Of a stretch of DNA of 64,000 bases, positions 1 to 10,722 are shown one piece after another (the first letter of the stretch is position 1; each line of letters starts with the position of its first letter). The notes beneath the pieces are model-generated. The model was not told the DNA's origin and did no database searches. It worked only from the letters and a program-made list of their open reading frames with translations. Position numbers and translations under genes: made by a program. Origin of the DNA: Chenopodium formosanum (Eukaryota; Streptophyta; Magnoliopsida; Caryophyllales; Amaranthaceae); NCBI GenBank assembly GCA_024500155.1, contig CM044877.1, positions 27,161,501 to 27,225,500 on the forward strand, read 5' to 3'.

Positions 1-850
1 CTTCTTCCATTCATGGCGCCCCATCTTAGAGAAGCGTTTCTTCCTCCTCACGAAGCAATTTGGAGTATACTTCTCAATGTTGTCTGGAGGGCTATTTAAC
101 TCCAATCTTTCTATTAGCCACATCTGTAAAAAAAATTGCAATGAAAATAAATTATTATTATTATACAAAAATATATTTTGATTTTTGTAATTAAAAATAT
201 TATTTTTCTACCTGTAATAAAATTGGACAGCCTCGAAAAGGTGCTTTTGGATTCCTCTTTAATTCATCAAGACTAAGCATAGTCTCTCCAACTATTAAAG
301 GCATTGGATTTCTCCCTGATTCAATTTGTTCTAAAACAGTGGATATAATTGATTGACCCTCATTATTTTTACCACTAGTAAGAAAAAATTGATTAAGCAT
401 ACAAAACAAGAAAGCCCTTCTTCTATAAACATGGAAAGATTCAGAATAAGGTCCATCAAAATAATGGCGAGCAAATTCTTTCAAATTAACTATATTACCA
501 TCTACTATTTTTTATAGATCTCTTTCTTTTAAATTGAAGAAGCGTTCAAAATCCTTATAATAATATTCATTTATTCTAGGGATTACTACAAGATCTATTG
601 CAGGGAAACCTAAAATAGCACCAAATTCTTCCGGCAAAGGGCTAATTTCATCATACCTTATTCTAAAGCAATGAGTATCTACATCCCAATATTCTAGAGC
701 GGTATGAATAAAATCTGAATCAAGATCTACCCCTTTGATACCATAAATACCCCCCTGGTGAAACACATCTAATTATTTTCTCTCTTTGGCATTAAGAGAC
801 CGACACCATTCACGGGTGTAGTTGGTGAAACTCTTGGTGACTAGAGACAT
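1..850 (-). pseudogene. Antisense PMD/DUF7745-like gene of a retroelement, 5' part, broken
   Basis: The reading frame starts at the ATG at 850 on the minus strand and stays in one frame to 212, crossed by two TAA stops (773-775 and 509-511). A plausible 88-nt intron (124-211, CAG|GT to ACAG) follows. The next exon reads MWLIERLEL and runs off the left edge. Motifs LEYWDVDTHCFRI, PLPEEFGAILGFP and CPILLQ|MWLIERL match the pattern of plant mobile domain / DUF7745 proteins, a plant family spread with transposons. The molecular function is not known with certainty. A TATA-like box and a GC palindrome cluster lie just upstream, so it looks like an independent antisense transcription unit. It could belong to T0 or to a separate element fragment; the left edge prevents a decision. 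Family assignment is from motif memory, not a search. Confidence 0.6.
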
Positions 851-923
851 GATGTTATTTTTTCTAAGCGCTAAGAAATATTTTATTTGCTGAAACTATA
901 AAGAGAATCGGCTGGGCAGGGGG

Positions 924-1075
924 ATATTTATGCACAAAACCGGAGCAGTTTTAATCTGGGAAGGATTCTGAGTTAGCGCTCTTTAGCGCCAGACGCCAAC
1001 TATTGGCGCCTAGCGCCAAACTCTAAGTGTAGCGCCTGGCGCTACACCAAAACGCGTGGCGCCAGCTGGCGCCAA
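924..1075 (-). promoter_or_regulatory. Antisense promoter: TATA-like box plus GCGCC palindrome cluster
   Basis: On the minus strand GCATAAATATCC (about 923-933) sits about 75 nt upstream of the ATG at 850. Just behind it lies a cluster of GGCGCC and TAGCGCC-type inverted motifs, including GTAGCGCCTGGCGCTAC-type palindromes. The same layout (cluster, then TATA) is seen in the sense LTR promoters of the T elements. Promoter activity is inferred. Confidence 0.5.
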
Positions 1076-1291
1076 TATGCCTCATCGTACGCGCTTTCTA
1101 AAAAAACCGCGTTTTCGACTTCATTCGAATCTGCTAATGACTTTACAGTTTCCTTTTTTTTTCTAAAATATTCATTTATTCCTCCTTTTTAATTAATATA
1201 GCTATTATATTAATTACATTATATTTTATTTGGACTAACTTCCAAGTTAATATTTTATTTGACTTTTCCTTTTTTCATTTTTTTTCTTTTT
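1076..1291. other. AT-rich segment, no gene seen
   Basis: Low-complexity AT-rich sequence with pyrimidine runs. I see no coding frame or terminal repeat. Homology to T1 and T2 begins near its right end. Confidence 0.5.
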
Positions 1292-1390
1292 TTGGGGGAG
1301 AAAGTCGGATACCCTCCATCAATAACAAAAATGACGGAATTTTTGCGCAAAATTATTTGTCAACATTTTCTTGCACACACAAACATGCAC

Positions 1391-1432
<42 letters not shown>

Positions 1433-1540
1433 GAAAAAAATGTTAAATAAACACATTATAGTATGTATATACAAAACGTGTCTAAAAAAATGAGTCTAAG
1501 GCAAAGTTTTATACAAAGTCAAAAATAAATAATAAAAAGC
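1292..1540 (+). other. T0 internal region conserved with T1 and T2
   Basis: The segment starting GAGAAAGTCGG and ending GTCAAAAATAAATA aligns by eye with 25187-25445 and 51230-51490, the 3' internal regions of T1 and T2. This identifies the left part of the window as internal DNA of a T-family element (T0) whose 3' LTR starts at 5503. Confidence 0.7.
1391..1431. repeat. (AAT)n microsatellite
   Basis: About 13 AAT units inside the T0 internal segment. Confidence 0.95.
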
Positions 1541-1551
1541 ACAGGAATAAG

Positions 1552-3862
1552 CTACGGCGTCGGGGGACATATACCCATCATCTCATAAAACTCCGCCGTA
1601 CGAGGAGTAACCACTCCACCAGCTCCGGCTCCAGCTTCAGCACCAGCTCCAGTCTCCGCGGGAGGAGGAAAGCTCAACACAAGACCCGTCTACCCAAGAT
1701 CAACCTGAGGCTGAGGCTGCGGAGGCTGCTGCGATGACAAGCCAACCTCGTACATCCCACCACCTCTAAGAGCCGAGGTAGCCTCTCCCTGTCCTACCGG
1801 CGCAACATTTGCACCCTTAGAGGACGAACCTGAGCCCTCTACCGCCTCGGTACGAGCAGCCTCAGAACGACCACCCCGACCTCACAAAGCAGTGCGACGA
1901 CGTCTTGAGCTAGACCTCGTCGGATCCCTCCGCACCTTAGGTCTCGTGCGGGTACGAGAAGGAATGGGCTTACCTTGGAAAAGAAATTAAAATAAAAAAC
2001 AGGCAAAATAGAAACGGTAATGCAAAACATAAGAAGAGAAGCTACCTCCTGAACAGCGTCGTCCCGACGGCAGGTAGCCACGTTCCTCATCCGGACAAGC
2101 TGGCTTCGGAAGGCATCTATTCATCGTGCCATCGCCGAAACCACCTCGCGTTAGAACTGTCAAAGAAATAAGTCAGTAAACATGCATAAAGTATATGGAC
2201 AAAAGTTGCAAATAAACAAAGCTTACCCGAGTCTGGTGGCGAGGAATCCGACCGCTCCACAAAGCGCTCGTCCTCAAGAGTCGGAGGAATCATCTCCTTG
2301 ATCATCCCATATGTCCCTTGATAATGGATATACATACGGGGTGGCACGAACTCAGCAGCATCGTCTTGACAAGGCAAAACAAAGTCAGTGAAGCATCACT
2401 TGGGGGCTACTTAACGAAAGGTAAAAGCTGAAAAATCGTACCGCCACATCCTCAGTAGGTACAGGAACAAGAGCTAACAACGGCAGTAGCTCCTCCCCAT
2501 AGCATCGCCCGGGGATCGTGTAAGATCGCCAAGAGGTACCAGCTCCCTCTGACATGCTCACCAACCTCGTGGCGTTAAACATGTGACGTGGGGGAGAAGC
2601 AGGAACGACACAGGTATCAGAGGAATGCTGAATAGCAACCCTCTCTCCAAGGTACGCAGTCGCTCCGTAGGTCCCCAAGAAATAGCGACGCTCGGCTGAA
2701 TACTGCGTGGCTAACCCAGGGACTGCCAGGTCGACCCACGGTCGGTATACCACCTCAGGCTCCTGCAAATAGTGTCAATCAGGCAAGAGTCTATCTAAGG
2801 CGTCACAAAATGTCAAATAAGAAAATAATCATACCGAGATGATCCAATCTCAGACATAGGCAGTGGACATCCCCACACGGTCTTGCCGACTTAGCTGAGG
2901 GGAAGTACTCGTAGAACCAGATCTACAAGAAGCTAAAGTTATCAGCAAATGCTAACTAAAATGTAGAGCTAAACTTTATAGGGAATAAGGTTTACCTCTA
3001 CGACCCTCCAAAAGCCGGACAAAGTAACATTCAACCTAAAGGACCGATGTCGACACGAGTCCCGCAGCGCTCGAATGAAATCAGCGTAGGCCTAGCTGGC
3101 CCAGTCAAAAGTCCCGATCCGGTGTAGATCGCGGACGGCAGGAAGGTAGTAAAACAGGGCCCTACTACCCTTGTCAGGGGAGAACGTCCCTGACAGCAAG
3201 ATAAGTGCAAAGATGCGCACCCGCTGCTCTCGGGTATTCGCACCATCGTCGAAAGCCGTTGCTGGAGTCGAGCAGCGAATCCCCCTAGCGCTGAACTGAG
3301 TCGACTCTACCTCAGCTCGAGCCCGAATAGCAATCGGACCCAACAGCTCCTCGACCTCAGGATAAAAGACGTCAATCCCGCTGTTAAACGGAAGTGGCAC
3401 GGAGCTAAACTCCAGTCCTGTGATGAGACTGAAGTCCGTCGGAGTGACCATCATCTCACCCTAGGGAAAGTGGAAAGTGTAAGTGGTGTCCCAAAAGAAC
3501 TCCACCAGAGCACGAACTACATGATGACCCCCGCTAGAGGCAACCATTGCCTCAAAGGTCTCGGACAGCGCAGTAAGACCGCAAGACTCCCATATAAGTC
3601 TCGTCTGATCGTCTCTGGCGATGTACATCTTGTACAGATCGCTCAAGCCGTCACAGCCGAAACCATGACAGCGCGTCCTCCCAACTGTGATGCCCCGTCT
3701 CACCCTCTCAGAAATGTGATGGACGGGAGAAAAGTACAAGGACCGCTCATCCCACTCAGGGAGTCGACCAAGCGAAGTGGACGGTTCGGTATCGTCCTCT
3801 ACGGGCTCATGCTCCCGTCGAACGTCTCGAGACCGTGAACCGGAACCTCGCTGTCTAGCCAT
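1552..3862 (-). pseudogene. Antisense plant mobile domain (PMD) gene inside T0, decayed
   Basis: The start is the ATG at 3862 (MARQRGSGSRSRDV), preceded by a splice-acceptor-like TGTAG. The N-terminal exon has the PMD signature FFWDTTYTFHFP, a TAG, then GEMMVTPTDFSLITGL, and continues to RALFYYLPAVRDLHRIGTF before a second TAG. A GT donor lies at 2995. Further exon-like blocks follow: around 2934-2835 (IWFYEYFP), 2767-about 2441 (acceptor GCAG, WVDLAVPGLATQY), about 2375-2227 (RMYIHYQGTYGMI, donor GTAAGC), about 2160-2045, and a Gly/Pro/Gln-rich last exon ending with TAG at 1552-1554. At least six in-frame stops are visible, most at positions where CAG, CAA or CGA would fit. PMD proteins include MAIN/MAIL1 of Arabidopsis, linked to silencing, and are also carried by some Ty3/gypsy elements. 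Here the gene is antisense to the host element and absent from siblings T1 and T2. Confidence 0.7.
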
Positions 3863-4486
3863 GCTACATTGTGCAAAATTCTCATAAATTAAGGTTATAT
3901 AGTGTCTAAGGTTCGTCTAGCTGCAAGATAATATGTTCGCAAAAAAAAAAAAGAGTACATAGTACTAAAACAGAGCACAAATTCAAATTGAGCATAACGG
4001 CATGTTTCAAGCAATCAAACAATTTCTTGCAATACTATAGTAACTATTGTGACAAATTGGACAAGAATTGCTAGCAAAAACATCAAGAACTAGCCACATT
4101 GTATTCGCAACCTTAAGAGGTTCAACAATGGCAATTTGTTCATTTCTTCACCAAATTGAGTCAAATAAGTCTCAAATTACTCCCAAGGCAATATATAAAC
4201 ATAATCAAGCAATTTCATGGCATAAAATTTGATAAACAAAGAGAATTAAGCATTCTAAGTTTCGAATTTTCAAGAAATTCGGGAATAAACACATGCAAAA
4301 TTTATTAAAACCGGTGTGAGTTTGAAGAAAACTTACATAGATCGGGAAAATGGATGGAATAAGCTTTGATTTGCAACAAATTTGAGCGAATTTGGTTGAA
4401 AAACGAGCAAGAACGGATAAAATGAAGTTCTGAGAATTCTCGAGCAAGAAACGTGAAGAGCAGCAGCGAAAATGAAGAAGAGAAGG
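3863..4486 (-). other. Leader of the antisense PMD gene, with a 5' UTR intron
   Basis: Read on the minus strand, a leader begins near 4460. A GTAAGT donor lies close to 4335 and a TGTAG acceptor just before the ATG at 3862, so an intron of about 470 nt in the 5' UTR is likely. The only open frames here are short and AT-rich. Splice sites are read by eye. Confidence 0.45.
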
Positions 4487-4612
4487 GTATTTAAGGAAAA
4501 CCCGACTCTAGCGCCAAGCGTCAGACCTTGGCGTCAGTCGATAGGCGTCTCCGGCGTCTGGCGCTACAGCCAGTTAAGTGGCGCTGAATTTATTTCAGCG
4601 GCGCCAGAATGT
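4487..4612 (-). promoter_or_regulatory. Antisense promoter of the PMD gene: TATA plus GCGCC cluster
   Basis: On the minus strand CCTTAAATACCC (4486-4497) is a good TATA-type box, with the leader starting about 30 nt downstream. Behind it, 4508-4612 holds a cluster of GCGCC/GGCGCC motifs, including GGCGCTAGAG and TGTAGCGCCAGACGCC. The arrangement copies the T-family LTR promoter. T2 keeps the cluster (51526-51612) but has lost the TATA box and gene. Confidence 0.55.
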
Positions 4613-4779
4613 TCATCCACTCATTACGGTTGTTCTAACCTTATGCAATATGTTTTGGGTTCCTTGGTACGCCAGTTATCCCCTCTAAGCAATTTGACAC
4701 GATTTTTAGTAATCAGCTTGATTACATAAAGTGATCGACCTGATGAAAGATCGTCTCACTTGGCTTAAAGCGCCTAAGC

Positions 4780-5245
4780 ATTGGCTCATCGCAAAAGGCA
4801 CCGACATACCGGTTCATTCGCAAAAGGCACCGACATATTGGTTCATTCATTCAGCAAAAGGCACCGACATACAGGTTCAAAGCAGTAAAAGCGTCAACGT
4901 ACAGGCATAGCGGAAGCAAAGTTCAAGCAAGCTTTTTAAAAATCGACAAGCGGAGGTCTTCGGAAATTTCCTTTGGAAAGTTATCGCAACAAATGAGGAT
5001 AGCTTCAAGCGTGGATATCTTCGGTAGCGTTCCCTATATTGTGGAGAGTTGTCACAAACAGCTGAAGGTGATTTCAAGCGAAGTTGTCTTCGATCGTGTT
5101 CCCTAAGATGTGGAAGACGGTCACAAAGCGGAAGAGGATCGTTTCAAGCGAAGCAATCTTCGATAGTGTTCCCTGGTTTGTGGAATATTATCAAGGCGGA
5201 AATTGGAGGCGGTTTCAAGCGTAGCGGTTTTCAAGCGGGATGGCA
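4780..5245 (+). repeat. Tandem arrays in the T0 3' untranslated region
   Basis: Three copies of an approximately 35-bp unit (AAAAGGCACCGACATACAGG core, 4790-4880) precede about four degenerate copies of an approximately 62-bp unit (TTCAAGCGAAGCAATCTTCG core, 4970-5240). The 62-bp unit recurs in T1 and T2 with different copy number. Tandem arrays just before the polypurine tract are typical of Tat/Ogre elements. Confidence 0.75.
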
Positions 5246-5488
5246 TTCTCTAGCTTGCAGGATGTCATCAAAACAGTAAAGCAGCAATAAATCGGTTATC
5301 TCTGGAGACGTGTGCTCTACGGTGCAAGATATGCGTTTCTTAACACTTTTATCTATTTAACTAATGCTAGTTTGCAGGTATCGGCATTACAAGTGTGATT
5401 TAGGATCGCCGAACGTTCTGAATCATTCTCCGTCCCTATCGCTACTTTGACTTTTGTTTTTGAAACTTGCATTTCACCAAACTCAGTC

Positions 5489-5502
5489 AAAGTGGGGGCT
5501 TC
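5489..5502 (+). other. Polypurine tract of T0
   Basis: AAAGTGGGGGCTTC lies immediately before the LTR start TGTAGATACCC, as in T1 and T2. Confidence 0.8.
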
Positions 5503-7038
5503 TGTAGATACCCATTTGTGTCTCCCCAAAACCAAACCCAGTGATGAGTACCTTTCACGTCGAAAGAAGTGAAAGTGTGGAAAGTTTAGTGTTGCGGAAA
5601 GTTTTAATTTCTTTTCTCTTCTCTCTGTTTTTGAAAACCTATTTTAAGAAAACAGCCAATCCAATTTAGTTGGTCCATGATATGGGTCCAATAGTAGTGT
5701 AGTTGGATAGGGCTTGAAAAAAGCTTTCGAACGATATATTATATGCCCAATTCCGATGAATATTGAGGAAGTTATGGCAAAATTACTAAACTGGGCCCGG
5801 TTTGAGCCTTATATGCGGACCAATGATCTAGAGGAGGGCCTAATATAGATTTATCATTCCTAATGCAATTAGGAATGGTTTTAGTCTTCTAGATTCTTCT
5901 AGAAGGTTCATTTCATTCCTAATTTAATTAGCATTGATAAATTGACTTTTGTTGACTTTTTAGAGTTTTATCAGAATAAAAGAACGTTTTTTAGGAAAAT
6001 ACGATTTTATCCTCCTGTACGACAATTTCTATTTTAATTTTAAGAAAACGCGTCAAAAACTTAGTCAGCGCCAAACGCCAGCAGTACCGCCTGACGTTAC
6101 GTTTGGCGCCTGGCGCTAAAGTCAACGTTTGGCGCTAACCTCGTTTTGTGCGTCAGAACTCTGTTTTGATTTTTTATCTTTTTGGCTGATTTTCTCTATA
6201 AATAGCTTCCTAAAAACCCCGTTTTCATTCACCAACTCTCATCAAGATTTTCTTGATTACTCTCTCTCTCTCTTTTTCTAAACTAGCTTTCTCTTAAATA
6301 CAAAATTCCGCATTCATTAGATTCAGAAACACCTAGCCATATTCGAAGTTGCCTTCGCCCTAGACGTGAAAGGTTTAATTTCTTAGGGTTTGGTCCCAAA
6401 TCTCTCTTTCAATTATTTAATTTAATTGTTGTTTATTATTTTCCTTGAAGTTACTAACGTGTGTATTTTGTTATTAGAAAGAGGTACGAGGCATCTAAGT
6501 AAGTGCTTTAATGGTTTTTATTGATGTTATTATGAAGAAATCATGCTTAGATTGTTATTTTGATTCCTAGTATCATGTCTAGGGTAACTTTAATATCAAG
6601 TATGATTAAAAGTATGATACCTTTTATGTTCCTCCTAATATTTATGATTGTTAGTATAATGTTAGGGATAAATATATGATTTTTATTGTTTAGTGACATG
6701 CTAGGGTTTGTTATTAATCTTGTTAGTATCATGCCTAGGATCTTGCTATTATTATGCTTTAAAATGATTATAATAATTATTGCTATGATTATTTATTATA
6801 TTGCTTGATATTTATTATTTATTGCTTGATCACACCTTTTATGCGTGTTTAAAAGGATTTGGTACTTGTAATAACGCTTAATAAGATAATTAATAATCTT
6901 GTTAGGGTTATTTTGATTATAATTCAAGTGATCTCCAATAATAGATTTGTTTGTGCATTAATATTCAACCAACATAGATAAACAGGTTTAGGGTTAATCC
7001 TATTGATTGTATGTTAGTCAGAAAGCGTACATGAATAC
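5503..7038 (+). repeat. T0 3' LTR, left part (interrupted by T1)
   Basis: It starts TGTAGATACCC after the polypurine tract and matches the other T LTRs until CATGAATAC at 7038, where T1 begins. The missing LTR end resumes at 28953 and finishes at 29236. Together the two parts make about 1.82 kb, slightly shorter than the approximately 2.0 kb of T1 and T2. Confidence 0.9.
6070..6204 (+). promoter_or_regulatory. T0 LTR promoter: GCGCC palindrome cluster and TATA box
   Basis: GCGCC/GGCGCC motifs fill 6070-6150. TATAAATA is at 6197-6204, followed by a pyrimidine-rich leader (CTCTCTCTC). Promoter role is inferred from position and motif. Confidence 0.65.
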
Positions 7039-7615
7039 TATAGACACCCATTTGTGTCTCCCAAAAACCAAACCCGGTGATGAGTACCTTTCACGTCGAA
7101 TCATAATCAAATGAAATGAAAGTGTGGAAAGTCTAGTGTTGCGAATAGTTTTAATTTCTTTTCTCTTCTCTCTGTTTTTGAAAACTTATTTTAAGAAAAC
7201 AACCAATCCAGTTTGGTTGGTCCATGATATGGGTCCAATAGTGGTGTAGTTGGATAGGGCTTGACAATAGCTTTCCAACGATATATTATAAGCCCAATTC
7301 CGATGAATATTTAGAAAGTTATGGCCAAATTACTGAAGTGAGCCCGGTTTGAGCCTTATATACGGCCCAATGATCTTGGGGAGGGCCTAATATAGATTTA
7401 TCATTTCTAATGCAATTAGGAATGGTTTTCGTCTTCTAGATTCTTCTAGAAAGTTCTTTTCATTCCTAATTCAATTAGTATTTATAAATTGACTTTTGTT
7501 GACTTTTCAAAGTTTTAATTAAAATCAAAGAACATTTTTTGAGGAAAGATACAATTTTATCCTCCTGTACGACAATTTTTATCTGATTTTAAGAAAACGC
7601 GTGATTTTCTGAATC

Positions 7616-7722
7616 AGCGCCAAACGCCAGCTGTAGCGCCTGGCGCTACGCTTGGCGCCTGGCACTAACGTTGGCGCCTAGCGCCAAAGGCCAGCGTTGG
7701 CGCCAATTCAGTTTTATCTGCG
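7616..7722 (+). promoter_or_regulatory. T1 5' LTR GCGCC palindrome cluster
   Basis: Contains the 17-nt palindrome GTAGCGCCTGGCGCTAC (7633-7649) and several GGCGCC and GCGCC half sites. The TATA position downstream reads TTTTTAAATAAC (about 7764-7775) instead of TATAAATAAC, so the core promoter looks damaged. Confidence 0.6.
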
Positions 7723-8435
7723 CCAGACTCTGTTTTGACATTTTATCTTTTTGGCTGATTTTCTTTTTAAATAACGTATTACAAACTCCGTTTTCAAAAA
7801 CCAGTTTTCATCTACAACAATCAATTCTCTCTCATTCTCTTCAATAATCTAAAGACCAACTCTCATCAAGATTTTCTTGTTTACTTTCTTTCTCTCTCTT
7901 TTTCTAAACTAGCCTTTTACATACAAAATTCCGCATTCATTAGATCTAGAAACACCTAGCCATATTCGAAGTTGTCTTTGCCCTAGATGTGAAAGGTTTA
8001 ATTTCTGAGGGTTTGGTCCCAAATCTCTATTTCAATTATTTAATTTAATTGTTTTAATTATTATTTTCCTTGAAGTTACTAACGTGTGTATTTTGTTATT
8101 AGAAAGAGGTACAAGGTATCAAAGTAAGTATTTTAATGATTTTTATTGATGTTATGATATAGAAATTATGCGTAGATTGTTATTATGATATTACTAGTAT
8201 CATGTCTAGGGTAACTTTAATATCAAGTATGATAGTTATGATGCCTTTTATGTTCTTCCAAATATTTATGATTGTTAGTATCATGTAAGGGTTAAAGCTT
8301 TGATTTTTATTGTTTAGTGACATGCTAGGGTTTGTTATTAATCTTGTTAGTATCATGCCTAGGATCTTGCTATTATTATTATGTTTTAATATGATTCATG
8401 ATTATTGTTGTTTTGATTATTATTAATATTTATAA

Positions 8436-8458
8436 TTATAATAATAATAATAATAATA

Positions 8459-8509
<51 letters not shown>

Positions 8510-8519
8510 GTTATTATTA
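8436..8519. repeat. (AAT)n/(TTA)n microsatellite in the T1 5' LTR
   Basis: Runs of AAT then TTA. The same site in the 3' LTR is also expanded, whereas T2 has a degenerate version. Confidence 0.95.
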
Positions 8520-9053
8520 TGTTGCTTGATATATTTTTATTATTTATTGCTTGATCACACTTTTTATGCATGTTTAAAGGGAATTTGTACTTGTAATCAC
8601 GCTTAATAAGATATTGATAATCTTGTTTAAGGTTAATATGATTATAATTCAAGTGATCTCCAATAATTGATTTATTTGTGCATTAATATTCAACCAACAT
8701 AGATAAACAGGTTAGGGGTAATCCGATTAATTGCATGTTAGTCAAAAAGCGCACATGAATACGATCAGAATAAAGTAGAGGCCTATTATTAGGGCAGGTT
8801 CAATCTCTTTTAGGTTGGATTTGTACCTTCATCCCCGAACCCTATTTGGTTCAAGAACTTATGGAGTTGACGATCTCTTGGATCGTTAAGGGGTGTAACC
8901 TTCACCCTGTGAACGGTTTACAAGTTCCTTAAACTTGTTGGCGACTCTTTTGCTCTATCTTCTTCCCCTTTGGATGCCATCGTACTTTAGTGTATGATCA
9001 CAATGGGGTTCAAGCTAGGGGAGTAACGCTTGAAATTATTCCCTATAGTTTTT

Positions 9054-9071
9054 TGGCGACTCCATTGGGGA
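9054..9071 (+). other. T1 primer binding site
   Basis: TGGCGACTCCATTGGGGA lies 6 nt after the LTR end. T2 has TGGCGACTCCACTGGGGA, so T1 carries one C-to-T change. TGG at the start fits the CCA end of a tRNA; the exact tRNA was not checked (Tat/Ogre elements commonly use tRNA-Arg). Confidence 0.75.
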
Positions 9072-9384
9072 GGATTTCTATTTTAATTCCTTAATTTGTT
9101 TTGGCAATGATTTATAATGAGTGGATGAGACTCGAAACGTTCTAAGTATTTCATGTGCGTAATTTTGATTAACATTATTGTCATATGCATAAAAAAGATC
9201 TCATTGGAAAGACCATCCGTAATGTTTTAAAAACATAGGATTTTACGCGTAGGAAATTTGAGGAATATCTTTCACAACTAGGACCGAAATAACACTGCGC
9301 GAAACTGGAAAATTTTATCGAGCACAGAAAGCTGCTAAGGCATGTAGGAATTAGCGTCAGCAACAAGAGCATTGGCGCAAGAAT

Positions 9385-9465
9385 TTTAACTGTAGCGCCA
9401 GACGCCAGCATTGGCGCCAGGCGCTACAGCTAAAACTTGGCGCCAAGCTCTATTTGCTGGCGCCG
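9385..9465 (+). repeat. T1 leader GCGCC palindrome cluster 1
   Basis: GCGCCAGACGCC, GGCGCCAGGCGCTAC and TTGGCGCCAAG-type motifs in the untranslated leader. No TATA box follows on either strand. Confidence 0.75.
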
Positions 9466-10105
9466 AATTCTTCCAATACCGAGCCAGAAACATGCGTTCT
9501 AATTTCGACCAGTTTTTCGTATCGTTTGCTCGATCCTACTTCCTGATTGAGTTTTTTTTCTCACTTTTCTGAAACCCATATGTGTTCTACATATGGATAT
9601 AACCCTCTAGGAATTCATGCTCCATCTACCTGATTGAACGCTCTGAGCAACAAAGGGTACATCTGAGATTATTGAATTCACCAAACCATGGAAGCGAGTT
9701 TTTCTAAAACTCGCAGTGTCCCATCCACTCGCGCCAACCCTTCACGGTTAGGCTTCCGCGCGGTGCAACTGGAAAATTAACCCTGGACCCTCTATAGACT
9801 AAACCATATCCCTAACTTTAGAGAACTAGAGCCATGGTTAGGCTGCAAACTCATTGCATCATATTGTGCCTACTTGACTAATTGTGCATTATTTGTTGTG
9901 CATATATATGTTTTCTTAACCGTTTGTTTGACTTGTGTTGAGATTAAATAAATTAATGACTTAAAGAACTTTGCCTAATTAATTAATTGATTAATTAATT
10001 TGAGTAAATAAAGTCTAATATTTTAATCAGAATTGACCTAGTACGACTTTAGGCATACCCCTGTTGATTAATAACACCGAAAACAGTCTCGGATTGAAGC
10101 TCCAG
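9466..10105 (+). other. T1 untranslated leader
   Basis: No sustained coding frame. Aligns with 47392-48015 of T2. Confidence 0.6.
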
Positions 10106-10205
10106 CATTGGCGCCAACGTCTGGATTGTAGCGCCAATCTGTGAAGTGTGGCGCCTGGCGACAGCACTGTCGTCTGGCGCTACACTATACAGTGCGGCGC
10201 CAGTC
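10106..10205 (+). repeat. T1 leader GCGCC palindrome cluster 2
   Basis: A second block of TTGGCGCCAACG, GTGGCGCCTGGCGAC and TCTGGCGCTACAC motifs, conserved at 48016-48125 in T2. Confidence 0.75.
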
Positions 10206-10722
10206 TTGTCGTTTTGCCGATAGTTCGGATTATTAGTCGAGTCATCATCTAGTGTCTAATTAATTCGGTTAAATTACGCTGTCAATAATACCTTGTCGAT
10301 TCATTAGTTGAGTCTAGTCACATAGTCTAGCCACATGGTCATGACACGAGTCTTAATGTATCACCTACACTCACTAGTCTTAGCACACACTTTGAGTATA
10401 TGTCACCATGACTATGTCTTAGGTTCATGCATGAGTCGGTTTTTTTCGTCATTTGAGTGGGGGGGTACATCCTACTCCTAATTTTCCATATCCTTCCATC
10501 TACATTATTTTTCTTCACATTCTATTCCAATATTTCTTCACTTCCTCCATCCCTTTCATGTTGAATAAAGTTTGAGTCAAATAATTAACAATAAATATCC
10601 CCAAATTCCTTTTCCACAGTACTTGGTCGAGGAGAGAAGGGCGATTAATCAAGGACAACCTCTTTATTCAAGTCTCACTTTTTGATAAACCAATTCGTCA
10701 AAAGAGGAAGGCTAAAAAGATA
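10206..10722 (+). other. T1 distal leader before gag
   Basis: Non-coding, AT/pyrimidine-rich, alignable with T2. No gene seen. Confidence 0.55.

Larger units (their letters stand above)
7039..9047 (+). repeat. T1 5' LTR
   Basis: About 2.0 kb, alignable throughout with the LTR at 26959. Both ends are mutated: it starts TATAGACACC instead of TGTAGACACC and ends CCCTATA instead of CCCTACA. Both are transitions. Confidence 0.92.

Noticed and set aside
4205..4447. 80-codon minus-strand frame upstream of the PMD gene
   Set aside because: AT-rich leader and intron sequence of the antisense unit; no domain.
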